A stretch of DNA of 64,000 nt, from NCBI RefSeq assembly GCF_001402875.1, contig NZ_CP012946.1:248001-312000 (forward strand), written 5' to 3'. Below the pieces are notes generated by a model. It saw only the letters and a program-made list of their open reading frames with translations. It had not been told where the DNA came from and ran no database searches. This DNA is from Blastochloris viridis (lineage in GTDB: Bacteria; Pseudomonadota; Alphaproteobacteria; Rhizobiales; Xanthobacteraceae). Below are positions 53,311-64,000 of this stretch, one piece after another (positions within the stretch are counted from its first letter, which is position 1; every line of letters begins with the position of its first letter). A program made the position numbers and the translations under genes.

Positions 53311-53316
53311 GGTCTC

Positions 53317-53334
53317 ATACGGTTTCCGGTTGAT
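53317..53334 (+). repeat. Outer 18-bp inverted repeat of the IS110 locus, left copy
   Basis: ATACGGTTTCCGGTTGAT. The exact reverse complement is at 54661-54678, beyond the IS110 element. Looser copies of the same motif appear at 17957-17980 and 58933-58954, so it is a dispersed motif as well as an inverted pair here. Confidence 0.75.
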
Positions 53335-53370
53335 CCGCTCGGACTGGCCGGTGGCCGAGGGGCGCGTCTT

Positions 53371-53429
53371 TTCCCTCTCCCCTTGCGGGAGAGGGTGCCG
53401 AGCGATCGCAAAGATCGCGAGGCGGGTGA
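53371..53429 (+). repeat. 59-bp palindromic unit, left copy flanking the IS110 transposase
   Basis: Exact 59-base reverse complement of 54587-54645. Each unit contains two hairpins: CCCTCTCCC/GGGAGAGGG with a CTTGC loop and GCGATC/GATCGC with a GCAAA loop. It begins 16 bases past the transposase stop. REP-like sequence. Confidence 0.9.
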
Positions 53430-53445
53430 GCGACTGTCTTTCTGG

Positions 53446-54586
<1,141 letters not shown>

Positions 54587-54645
54587 TCACCCGCCTCGCG
54601 ATCTTTGCGATCGCTCGGCACCCTCTCCCGCAAGGGGAGAGGGAA
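54587..54645 (-). repeat. 59-bp palindromic unit, right copy flanking the IS110 element
   Basis: Exact reverse complement of 53371-53429. Same two internal hairpins. Lies just beyond the non-coding 5' end of the IS110 transposase. Confidence 0.9.
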
Positions 54646-54834
54646 GAAAGAGCCGAGCCAATCAACCGGAAACCGTATCAAAGGCTCAGCGCGGCAGCCG
54701 CGTTTGAGCAGATCGGCGGGAGTTCTTGGGCCGGGACGCGAATGTGCGCGACGGCTGGGAGTATCGTTCCCGCGGTCGGCTGCCGCCGTCGGTATGTCGT
54801 ATCGGCCGCTCAGCAGCCTCCGGTCGGCTGCCGC
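54646..54834. other. Intergenic region between the IS110 repeats and secA
   Basis: About 190 bases past the secA stop. Apart from the 18-bp repeat at 54661-54678 no gene or hairpin with a T-run was recognised. Confidence 0.5.
54661..54678 (-). repeat. Outer 18-bp inverted repeat of the IS110 locus, right copy
   Basis: ATCAACCGGAAACCGTAT, exact reverse complement of 53317-53334. The spacing to the 59-bp unit is 15 bases here and 36 bases on the left, so the two arms are not a single uninterrupted duplication. Confidence 0.75.
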
Positions 54835-57654
<2,820 letters not shown>

Positions 57655-57938
57655 GGAAGATCACCTTTAGCTAGCTGCCCGCCGTCGCCGGGCCGTCGCA
57701 GGCGGAACCGCGACGTGAGGGGCGAAACCGATCGAGCCTTGGCATTGATCGATCGACAAAAGGGGCGAAATCCGGGCGGTTCCGGAACATCCGACGCCCA
57801 TGTCCCGATGCCCGCGTCACGTTCGCGCGAGACGTCGCGCGCACCACGGGTGGCTCGGAGATATGGACGCCCTTCCGCCTTGTCAATCGCCGCGGAAGGG
57901 GGCATGCATCCGCCGCGCTTTCCTCAAAGGATGATGCA

Positions 57939-58826
57939 ATGATCAATACTTCCGCCCGTGGCACCGGTTTGTCACCGGTTCGCTTGGCTCTGGCTGCCGC
58001 CGTGATCGCCGTCGCGTTCGGCGCGCCGGGTACGGCTTTTGCCGACGCCCTCGTTGCCAAGGTCAACGGCGTCGAGATTTTCGAGAGCGACCTAGCGTTG
58101 ATCGAAGAGGGTGTGGGCGGGAACCTGCCGTCGGCGACGCCCGAACAGCGGCGCGAGGCGCTGATCAACTACGCCACTGACATCGTCATGCTCGCCAAGG
58201 CGGCCGAGGCCAAGAATCTGCAGGACTCGCCGGAGTTCAAGAAGAAGCTGGCCCATCTACGTCAGCGCCTCCTGATGGAGGAAATGATGGAGCAGGCCGG
58301 CCGCGAGGCGGTGAAGACCGCTGACCTGCAAAAGATCTATGAGGAAACCTCCAAGACTCTGTCGCAGGAGCAGGAGGTTCGCGCCCGTCACATTCTGGTC
58401 GAGAGCGAGGACCTGGCCAAGGAACTGGTCAAGCAGGCCCGCACCGGCACCGATTTCGTCGAACTGGTCAAGAAGAACACCAAGGACACCGGCTCGTCAG
58501 AGGATGGCGACCTTGGCTACTTCACCAAGAGCCAGATGGTGCCCGAATTCGCCGAAGTTGCGTTCAAGACCGCGAAGGGCCAGATCGCCGACCCGGTCAA
58601 GACCCAGTTCGGCTGGCACGTCATCAAGGTCGAAGACATTCGTCAGCGTCAGGCGCCGAAGCTCGAGGAGGTGCGCGAGCAGATCGAGCAGTACGTTCAG
58701 CACAAGGCCCAGACCGAGCTGGTGCTGAAGCTGCGCGAGAGCGCCAAGATCGAGCGGGTCCAGGCGCCGGAGAAGACTCCCGACCCGAAGGCGCCGGAGC
58801 AGAAGGCGCCCGACCAGAAGAAGTAA
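57939..58826 (+). CDS. Periplasmic peptidyl-prolyl isomerase, parvulin type
   Basis: 295 residues. Signal peptide (LALAAAVIAVAFGAPGTAFA, cleaved near residue 35). A SurA/PrsA-like N-terminal helical domain (KVNGVEIFESDLALIEEGVG) is followed by a parvulin rotamase domain from about 143 (VRARHILVESEDLAKELVKQ; SSEDGDLGYFTKSQMVPEFA; QFGWHVIKVEDIRQ). The C-terminus is Lys/Pro rich (PEKTPDPKAPEQKAPDQKK). Assists folding of exported proteins. Start ATG at 57939 has AAAGG 9 bases upstream. Divergent from secA with 284 bases between. Ends at a strong hairpin. Confidence 0.93.
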   Translation: MINTSARGTGLSPVRLALAAAVIAVAFGAPGTAFADALVAKVNGVEIFESDLALIEEGVGGNLPSATPEQRREALINYATDIVMLAKAAEAKNLQDSPEFKKKLAHLRQRLLMEEMMEQAGREAVKTADLQKIYEETSKTLSQEQEVRARHILVESEDLAKELVKQARTGTDFVELVKKNTKDTGSSEDGDLGYFTKSQMVPEFAEVAFKTAKGQIADPVKTQFGWHVIKVEDIRQRQAPKLEEVREQIEQYVQHKAQTELVLKLRESAKIERVQAPEKTPDPKAPEQKAPDQKK

Positions 58827-58835
58827 TCCGAAGTC

Positions 58836-58869
58836 CGGCCGCCTCGCTGGAAAACCGGTGAGGCGGCCG
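58836..58869 (+). terminator. Hairpin after the parvulin gene
   Basis: CGGCCGCCTC and GAGGCGGCCG form a perfect 10-bp stem with a 14-base loop, 9 bases past the stop codon. Only TTCGGG follows, so it is a weak or Rho-assisted terminator. Confidence 0.6.
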
Positions 58870-58881
58870 TTCGGGATTATC

Positions 58882-58926
58882 TGGAGCATGTCTGCAAAAG
58901 CCGGAACCGGGGTTGCGGAAATAGGA
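58882..58926 (+). repeat. Diverged copy of the dispersed GAGCAT-type repeat
   Basis: GGAGCATGTCTGCAAAAGCC, then GGAACCGGGGTTGCGGAAAT. Matches the order of the copy at 63920-63961 (GAGCA - GCAAAA - GGAACCGG - TTGCG). A copy of the GGTTTCCGG-type motif follows at 58933-58954. Confidence 0.55.
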
Positions 58927-59238
58927 TGGTTCATTCGGTTTCCGGATGATCACGTCGTAATCCCGGGTCCAACTTCGCCGAAAAATCCTTGATCGGAACG
59001 GGATCGATCAGCGCCGGCTGATGCCCGAAGTCCTCGAAAGGTCGCCGCCGGCCCCGCGGTTGGCTTGGCAGCCCGGGTCGTCGCCCAGCTTCAACCGCCC
59101 GCGGCGCGGCTGGCGTAAGGTCTGCTGCGGCTCGGTGCGCCGAGGCCGCACATCACGCGGCGGTGAGCGGCATTGTCGTGCGCGGCCTTGCGTCCGCCCG
59201 GTGGCTCGGGCAAACGTCGGCCTCTCCAAGAGGCCACC

Positions 59239-60480
59239 ATGTCCCAGTCCGTTTCTCCCCTCGCCCCTCACGTCTTTCCGGAGTTGCCGCCGGTTGCCGG
59301 CGTGAAATTCGCCACCGCCGAGGCCGGCATCCGCTACAATAACCGAACCGACGTGCTGCTGATGGCGTTCGACCGCGGCACCACGGTGGCTGGGGTGTTC
59401 ACGCGCTCGAAGTGCCCGTCGGCACCGGTCGAGTGGTGCGAGGCCAAGCTGGCGGCCGGCAAGGCGCGGGCGCTGGTGGTCAATTCCGGCAATGCCAACG
59501 CCTTCACCGGCCGGGCCGGGCGCGACGCGGTCAAGCTGACCGCCGAGATCGCCGCGGCCGCCGCCGGGTGCCGGCCGCGCGAGGTGTTCTTGGCCTCGAC
59601 CGGGGTGATCGGCGAGCCGCTCGACGCCACCAAGTTCGAGGGCGTTCTGGCCGACTGCGCCGCCCGCGCCGCCGATGGCCCCTGGCTCGAGGCGGCGAAA
59701 GCGATCATGACCACCGACACCTTCCCCAAGGTGGCCACGCGCTCCGTCGACCTCGACGGCGTGCCGGTGACGCTGGTCGGCATCGCCAAGGGCGCCGGCA
59801 TGATCGCGCCCGACATGGCAACCATGCTGTCGTTCGTGGTGACCGACGCGCCGATCGCCGCGCCGGTGCTGCAGAACCTGCTCGATCGCGGCGTGGTCGA
59901 TACCTTCAACGCCCTCACCATCGACGGCGACACCTCGACCTCCGACACCCTGCTGATGTTCGCCACCGGCGCTGCCGCCGAGCGTGGCGCACCGGTGATC
60001 GCGGAGACGCGCGACAAGCGGCTGACCGGGTTCCGCGCCGCGCTGTTCGACCTGCTCGGCGACCTCGCCCGCCAGGTCGCCCGCGACGGCGAGGGCGCAC
60101 GCAAATTCATCACCATCACGGTGAGCGGTGCCACCTCCAAGCGCTCGGCGCGGAAGATCGCGATGTCGATCGCCAATTCGCCGCTGGTCAAGACCGCGGT
60201 CGCCGGCGAGGACGCCAATTGGGGCCGGGTGGTGATGGCGGTGGGCAAGGCCGGCGAGCCGGCCGAACGCGACAAGCTGACGATCTGGTTCGGCGATATC
60301 CGCGTCGCCCGCAAGGGCGCGCGCGACCCCGACTACGACGAGGCGGCGACCTCCGCCTACATGAAAGGCAGCGAGATCGAGATCAAGGTCGACCTTGCGC
60401 TGGGCGTTGCCTCCGACACGGTGTGGACCTGCGATCTTACCAAGGAATACGTCGCCATCAACGGCGATTACCGATCGTAA
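59239..60480 (+). CDS. argJ: Bifunctional ornithine acetyltransferase / N-acetylglutamate synthase
   Basis: 413 residues from the ATG at 59239. The autocatalytic cleavage site Ala194-Thr195 lies in [14 protein letters not shown], giving alpha and beta chains; Thr195 is the nucleophile. KGAGMIAPD, the [10 protein letters not shown] loop near 82-91, [20 protein letters not shown] and the C-terminal [15 protein letters not shown] all match ArgJ. Recycles acetyl groups from N-acetylornithine to glutamate in arginine biosynthesis. A terminator follows; mutT begins 175 bases later. Confidence 0.96.
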   Translation: MSQSVSPLAPHVFPELPPVAGVKFATAEAGIRYNNRTDVLLMAFDRGTTVAGVFTRSKCPSAPVEWCEAKLAAGKARALVVNSGNANAFTGRAGRDAVKLTAEIAAAAAGCRPREVFLASTGVIGEPLDATKFEGVLADCAARAADGPWLEAAKAIMTTDTFPKVATRSVDLDGVPVTLVGIAKGAGMIAPDMATMLSFVVTDAPIAAPVLQNLLDRGVVDTFNALTIDGDTSTSDTLLMFATGAAAERGAPVIAETRDKRLTGFRAALFDLLGDLARQVARDGEGARKFITITVSGATSKRSARKIAMSIANSPLVKTAVAGEDANWGRVVMAVGKAGEPAERDKLTIWFGDIRVARKGARDPDYDEAATSAYMKGSEIEIKVDLALGVASDTVWTCDLTKEYVAINGDYRS

Positions 60481-60486
60481 CCCAGG

Positions 60487-60511
60487 ACGCCGGCCGCGAT
60501 GCCGGCGTTTT
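60487..60511 (+). terminator. Intrinsic terminator of argJ
   Basis: ACGCCGGC / GCCGGCGT forms a perfect 8-bp stem with a 6-base loop, followed by TTT. It starts 7 bases past the argJ stop. Confidence 0.75.
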
Positions 60512-60655
60512 GGTGTCCGGCCACCGAGGAATTCCTTTCCGATCGGGGAATTTTCGCGGAGGCTGTTGCCGGGATCTCGGCCGGATCGACCGGAAAACGT
60601 TTCAGCACCGTGTATCGACGGCGAGCAACCTCGCCTTAATCCGAAAGGACCTAGA

Positions 60656-61075
60656 ATGATGTCCGCAAATTCAAGCGGACCGCTCCTGCTCGTGGCAGCG
60701 GTGGCGCTGGTCGATGCCGACGGGCGGGTGCTGATCGCCCAGCGGCCGGCGGGGAAGGCGATGGCGGGACTGTGGGAGTTTCCCGGCGGCAAGGTCGAGG
60801 CCGGCGAGCGTCCGGAGACCACGCTCATTCGCGAGATGGACGAGGAACTCGGCATTGCGATTCAAGAGCCGTGCCTGGCGCCGCTGACCTTCGCCAGCCA
60901 CGACTATGGCGACTTCCACCTCCTGATGCCGCTCTATGTGTGCCGGCGCTGGAGCGGCCAGCCGACCGCACGCGAGGGCCAGACGTTGGCCTGGGTGCGC
61001 CCGGCGCGGCTGCGCGAGTATCCGATGCCGCCGGCCGACGTGCCGCTGATCCCGATGCTGATCGACCTGCTCTGA
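60656..61075 (+). CDS. mutT: (Deoxy)nucleoside triphosphate pyrophosphohydrolase MutT
   Basis: 139 residues; a second ATG directly follows the first. Nudix box complete: GGKVEAGERPETTLIREMDE followed by ELGI. The N-terminal LLVAAVALVDADGRVLIAQR and the LPLY-type block DFHLLMPLYVCRRWSG fit MutT. It removes 8-oxo-dGTP. The fit to MutT rather than another Nudix enzyme rests on the overall length and the argJ-mutT adjacency common in Alphaproteobacteria. AAAGGAC precedes the start. Confidence 0.92.
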   Translation: MMSANSSGPLLLVAAVALVDADGRVLIAQRPAGKAMAGLWEFPGGKVEAGERPETTLIREMDEELGIAIQEPCLAPLTFASHDYGDFHLLMPLYVCRRWSGQPTAREGQTLAWVRPARLREYPMPPADVPLIPMLIDLL

Positions 61076-61200
61076 GTTTTGTTCAGGGTTTTCTTTCGCA
61101 GGACCGGTGGCCGCGGGTAGCGCAAACCCCAGGCGCGAACGAGCCCCCGGCCGCCGCCGCCGAAGGGGTCGAGACGAAGGCCGCCCGGAAGGAGATGCCG

Positions 61201-61389
61201 ATGCAGCGGTTTCACAAAGCAGTTGCGGCCATCCGGCGAATTTCGGTGGACGACCGGGGGGTGACCGCGGTCGAATACGCCATCGTGCTTGCGGTCGTCA
61301 GCCTCATGATCGTGGCGCCGCTCGCGACGATCGGCCGGGACATCCTGCCCGACATCCTCGGCAGGGTGGCAGACGTGTTCAGGCCCTGA
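61201..61389 (+). CDS. Flp-family type IVb pilin (orphan)
   Basis: 62 residues. Class III leader with cleavage after Gly20 (DDRG, then VTAVEYAIVLAVVSLMIV), and Glu25-Tyr26 of the mature N-terminus in the Flp position. One hydrophobic helix. Normally encoded with cpa/tad genes; none are here. The ATG at 61201 has GGAAGG at good spacing; an ATG six bases earlier gives two more residues. A dedicated pilus role is uncertain; it may work with a tad system elsewhere. Confidence 0.85.
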   Translation: MQRFHKAVAAIRRISVDDRGVTAVEYAIVLAVVSLMIVAPLATIGRDILPDILGRVADVFRP

Positions 61390-61476
61390 GCGGCGGGTCC
61401 GGCTCGGACGCGATCGCCGGGGGCGGGTGAGGCGATCGCGCATGTCGGTCCGCGCGGTCGGGCCGGGGGCGGAACC

Positions 61477-61920
61477 ATGACCAGGACGGGCAGCGCAGCG
61501 AGCGGCAAGATCACCATCCGGAAACTGGAGCCGGCAGAATGGCGGCTGGCGTTTCCGGTGATTGCGGTGCTGCGCACCCACCTGACCCTTGACGAATTCG
61601 TCGAGCGCGTCGACCGGCAGAGCTTTGCGGGCTACGCGCTGGTCGGCGCCTTCGTCGACGGCCGGCTGGTCGGTGTGCTCGGGGTGCGGCCGGTGCATAC
61701 CCTGGCGCGCGGGGCCCACCTGCAGGTCGACGACCTCGTCGTCGCCGACGAGGCGCGGCGAGCCGACATCGGCAAGGCGCTGATGGACCATGTCGAGCGC
61801 GAGGCTGTGGTTCGCTGCATGCAGGCGGTGTTCCTGGACGCGCGCTCGGAGGCAGTGCCGTTCTACAAGTCGCTCGGCTTCGGCCTCCATCACGCGCCGG
61901 CGATGCGCAAGCTGCTGTGA
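61477..61920 (+). CDS. GNAT-family N-acetyltransferase
   Basis: 147 residues. The acetyl-CoA loop is in VDDLVVADEARRADIGKALM (R/Q-x-x-G-x-G/A form), and the C-terminal block FLDARSEAVPFYKSLGFGLH is a typical GNAT beta6-alpha4. The N-terminal acceptor region gives no substrate hint. Converges with the methyltransferase on the other strand, 47 bases apart. Confidence 0.9.
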   Translation: MTRTGSAASGKITIRKLEPAEWRLAFPVIAVLRTHLTLDEFVERVDRQSFAGYALVGAFVDGRLVGVLGVRPVHTLARGAHLQVDDLVVADEARRADIGKALMDHVEREAVVRCMQAVFLDARSEAVPFYKSLGFGLHHAPAMRKLL

Positions 61921-61967
61921 TACGGGACCCGGCCGGACCGCCGGGCAACGTAGGGGCCGAGCCGTGC

Positions 61968-62837
61968 TCAGCGCTTTGGCGCCGGGCCGTGCTCGACCGC
62001 GCCGAGCGCGTCGGCGAGCCGCATCTGCGCCGTGCCCGGCTTCAGCGGCTGCTGCTGGCTCTCGTGCGGTGCCCAGCCTGACAGCCAGACAATGTCGAAG
62101 GTGGCACGGATGCGGCCGTCCGGGTCGGCGAACCGCGCCGCGTAGAGTTCGGCGGCCCGGATCAGGCTCGCCCGCCGCAGCGGGGCGCGGCGGCGCTCGA
62201 CCAGCGGGTTGGCGGCTCCCATCCGGCGAAGCTCGGCCATCAGCGCCAGTGGCGTCGCATAGCGTACCGTCAGGCGGTCGACGTCGGCCACCGGCAACGC
62301 AAAGCCGGCCCGCTGCAGCAGGGCGCCCAGCTCACGCACCTCGGCGAACGGCGCGACCCGGGGCGACACGCCGCCGGTGGTTTCGGCCTCGGCGGCGGTG
62401 AAGGCTTGGCGCAGCTCGGTCAGGCTGTCGCCGCCGATCAGCGCGGCGAGGAACAGCCCGTCCGGTTTCAGGGCGCGACGGATCTGCACCAGCAGGCCGG
62501 GCAGGTCGTTGACGAACTGCAGCGCCAGCGCCGACACCGCAAGATCGAGCGAGGCGGGTGCAAACGGCAGCGCGGCGCCGTCGGTGCCGTCGTCACCGCC
62601 GGCCAGAAGGTCGAGCCGGGTGATGGCATCGATCTGGCCGCTGGCCCGCAGCGCGCTCGTCACCGCCTCGGTCGGGGTGCCGATATCGGCGGCGACGGCG
62701 AACCGCCGGGTCACCGCTGCCAGCCGCTCGGACAGTTCGCCTGCGGCGAGGTCGACCAAGAAATCGGCCGGCCCCAGCGCCAGGGCGCGGACTCGGCGGC
62801 GGCGGATCACGGCGCGGTCGAACACATGAGGTGTCAT
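61968..62837 (-). CDS. SAM-dependent methyltransferase, BioC/NDUFAF5-like
   Basis: 289 residues. N-terminal VFDRAVIRRRRVRALALG, a degraded SAM-binding loop region (FLVDLAAGELSERLAAVTRR), SLDLAVSALALQFVNDLPGL, and a C-terminal segment IVWLSGWAPHESQQQPLKPG. The layout is that of the alphaproteobacterial BioC/NDUFAF5 group. NDUFAF5 hydroxylates an Arg of complex I in mitochondria, while BioC methylates malonyl-ACP for biotin synthesis. No bio genes are near, so the function is open. Divergent from comF. Confidence 0.82.
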   Translation of the reverse strand: MTPHVFDRAVIRRRRVRALALGPADFLVDLAAGELSERLAAVTRRFAVAADIGTPTEAVTSALRASGQIDAITRLDLLAGGDDGTDGAALPFAPASLDLAVSALALQFVNDLPGLLVQIRRALKPDGLFLAALIGGDSLTELRQAFTAAEAETTGGVSPRVAPFAEVRELGALLQRAGFALPVADVDRLTVRYATPLALMAELRRMGAANPLVERRRAPLRRASLIRAAELYAARFADPDGRIRATFDIVWLSGWAPHESQQQPLKPGTAQMRLADALGAVEHGPAPKR

Positions 62838-62939
62838 CGTTGCCCTCCGCCCCTGGATGTGGACATCGGCGCCCGTCTGGCAATGGCCTGGGTCGATCGC
62901 CGCGCTTGCGGAGCGAAATTTGCAACCTTAGGCTACGCC

Positions 62940-63731
62940 ATGATGGACCCGGTTGCAGCAGGCGGAGGCGGGGCGTTGGGCCGGCGCGGTATCGCGACAC
63001 TGCGGGCGGCTGCCGCGTTGATCCGCGACGTCGCGCTGCCGCCGACCTGCATCGCCTGCCGTGTTCCGGTCGCCGACGACGGCGGCCTGTGCCCGGCGTG
63101 CTGGGCGAAGCTGAACTTCGTCAGCCGGCCATATTGCGAGCGGCTGGGCACGCCGTTCGCGGTCGACCTCGGCGCTGGCATGATATCGCCGGCGGCGCTC
63201 GCCGACCCGCCGGCGTTTCAGCGGGCGCGGGCGGTGGCGCGCTACGATGAGGTCGCCCGCCGGCTGGTGCACGCCCTCAAGTTCGGCGATCGCATCGAGT
63301 TGGCCCGGCCGCTTGGCCGGATGATGGCCCAGGCCGGCGCCGAGCTTCTCACCGATGCCGACGCCGTGGTGCCGGTGCCGCTGCACTGGATGCGGCTGTG
63401 GCGACGGCGGTTCAATCAGTCTGCGGCGCTGGCGGACGAAATCGGGCGCTCCGCCGGGATTGCGGCTCGGCCCGGCCTGCTGGTGCGCCGCCGACGCACC
63501 GGCCACCAGGTCGGACTGAGCCGGGCGGAGCGGGCGCGCAATGTCCAGGGCGCGTTCGCCGTGCCGCCGGAGGGCGTCGGCGAGGTGCGCGGCCGCCGGC
63601 TGGTGCTGATCGACGACGTTCTGACCACCGGGGCGACGCTGGAAGCCTGCGCGCGGGTGTTGTCGCGGGCCGGGGCGGCCCGGGTCGATGCGCTGGTGTT
63701 CGCAAGGGTGGTGGATTTGGCGGACGGTTAA
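62940..63731 (+). CDS. comF: ComF-family phosphoribosyltransferase-like protein
   Basis: 263 residues from tandem ATGs at 62940/62943. Zinc finger Cys37, Cys40, Cys51, Cys54 (PTCIACRVP ... LCPACWAKL). PRTase core with VVPVPLHWMRLWRRRFNQSA, RRTGHQVGLSRAERARNVQG and the PRPP loop VLIDDVLTTGATLEACARVL. In naturally competent bacteria ComF helps handle incoming DNA; in Alphaproteobacteria the protein is widespread but its task is undefined. A glutaredoxin gene often follows; the window ends before it could appear. Confidence 0.92.
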   Translation: MMDPVAAGGGGALGRRGIATLRAAAALIRDVALPPTCIACRVPVADDGGLCPACWAKLNFVSRPYCERLGTPFAVDLGAGMISPAALADPPAFQRARAVARYDEVARRLVHALKFGDRIELARPLGRMMAQAGAELLTDADAVVPVPLHWMRLWRRRFNQSAALADEIGRSAGIAARPGLLVRRRRTGHQVGLSRAERARNVQGAFAVPPEGVGEVRGRRLVLIDDVLTTGATLEACARVLSRAGAARVDALVFARVVDLADG

Positions 63732-64000
63732 CGCCGAAATCCGGCGCGGCGCGGCGCGACGCTCGTTGGTTGTGCTGAAAAACCATTTCAATCAATGGCG
63801 TGCCGGCTGGATTGGTTGCGCGGCCCCGAGGGGATGGGCCGAAACCTCCGCCCTTGGCGCCGTGCCCGCAAACACCGTGGTCGTCCGCGGCTCTGCTCGC
63901 GCCGCCCGACCGGGCCCGGCTCGCGCAAAACCGGTTCCACTTTTTGCCGAAATTGCTCTAAGTCATCGATCCGCCACACCATTGTCGTGTCGTGGAGACG
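63732..64000. other. End of window after comF
   Basis: 269 bases without a supported gene. The small frame on the minus strand has no family resemblance. The repeat at 63920-63961 is listed separately. Confidence 0.5.
63920..63961 (-). repeat. Copy of the dispersed GAGCATTTTCC-type repeat, minus strand
   Basis: On the minus strand it reads TTAGAGCAATTTCGGCAAAA, then AGTGGAACCGGTTTTGCGCG. This is the clearest match to the AGAGCATTTTCCGC-AAGTGG-CCGGTT-TGCG pattern of the copy at 51112-51220. Confidence 0.7.

Larger units (their letters stand above)
52929..53445. other. 517-bp intergenic region with repeats and terminator before the IS110 element
   Basis: No gene. Contains a diverged copy of the dispersed repeat (53150-53200), a strong terminator palindrome (53282-53310), one copy of the short GATACGGTTTCC-type motif (53317-53334) and the left 59-bp unit of the IS110-flanking inverted repeats (53371-53429). 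Confidence 0.7.
58827..59238 (+). other. 412-bp intergenic region between the parvulin gene and argJ
   Basis: Holds the hairpin at 58836-58869 and two short repeat motifs (58882-58926, 58933-58954). The rest presumably carries the argJ promoter. No gene is supported. Confidence 0.5.

Noticed and set aside
51411..53411. 666-residue minus-strand frame opposite the L,D-transpeptidase
   Set aside because: Antisense to a clear YkuD protein and continuing through repeats and a terminator; composition is typical of a shadow frame.
63788..63982. 64-residue minus-strand frame at the right edge
   Set aside because: Arg-rich and overlaps the dispersed repeat; no family features.

Overview
The window is about 64 kb of high-GC chromosomal DNA from an alphaproteobacterium, most probably of the order Hyphomicrobiales (Rhizobiales). 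The evidence is gene content and order: zapA / 6S RNA / 5-formyl-THF cyclo-ligase, aroK-aroB-CNNM divergent from xerD and accA, a DUF4164 protein, an NdvA-type cyclic glucan exporter, an ExoD protein, and dispersed short repeats of a kind common in that order. The genus cannot be fixed from the sequence alone. Nearly everything is core chromosome; two insertion sequences (IS630 and IS110 families) are the only clear mobile DNA. No rRNA, CRISPR array, prophage or plasmid function was seen.

Layout. 1-3.8 kb (minus): a Sel1-repeat protein cut by the window edge, a ThiE-like protein, pgk and gap. 4.4-9.3 kb (mostly plus): DUF4164-zapA-6S RNA-fau-ymdB-exoD, a tail-anchored coiled-coil protein on the minus strand, and yebC. 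9.8-13 kb (plus): a complete gltI-gltJ-gltK-gltL polar amino-acid ABC transporter with an attenuator hairpin after the binding-protein gene. 13-18 kb: a large MscS channel overlapping a CAP-domain lipoprotein, then an AMP-forming acyl-CoA synthetase. 18-21 kb: a lone HAMP membrane protein between two gene-poor gaps of 1.3 and 1.0 kb. 21-28 kb: COG0523 GTPase, D-Ala-D-Ala carboxypeptidase, IS630 element, DMT exporter, NdvA. 28-32 kb: single-domain response regulator, gluQ, AlkA-like glycosylase, HNH protein, dsbB, tRNA-Leu(CAA).

32-45 kb is a flagellar block, nearly all on the minus strand: ECF sigma factor, fliC, fliD, fliS, flgD, flgE, a 95-residue unknown, an FlgN-like protein, flgK, flgL. 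It is flanked by two glycosyltransferases (GT9-like at 32-33 kb, GT2 plus TPR at 44-45 kb), which invites a flagellin-glycosylation hypothesis. The flagellin is only 271 residues, so it is essentially D0/D1.

45-52.9 kb: YqaA and CNNM membrane proteins, aroB, aroK, a 49-residue membrane protein, xerD, accA and a YkuD L,D-transpeptidase lipoprotein. 53-54.7 kb: an IS110 element framed by perfectly inverted 59-bp palindromic repeats, with a structured 5' non-coding segment that is a candidate bridge RNA. 54.8-64 kb: secA, a periplasmic parvulin, argJ, mutT, an orphan Flp pilin, a GNAT acetyltransferase, a BioC/NDUFAF5-like methyltransferase and comF.

The signals most worth following are the IS110/inverted-repeat/bridge-RNA locus, a promoter-to-terminator unit in the gap leader that could be an attenuator or sRNA, the glycosyltransferase-flanked flagellar block, a dispersed repeat family that supplies the accA stop codon, and an IS630 transposase whose stop codon is made by its target site.
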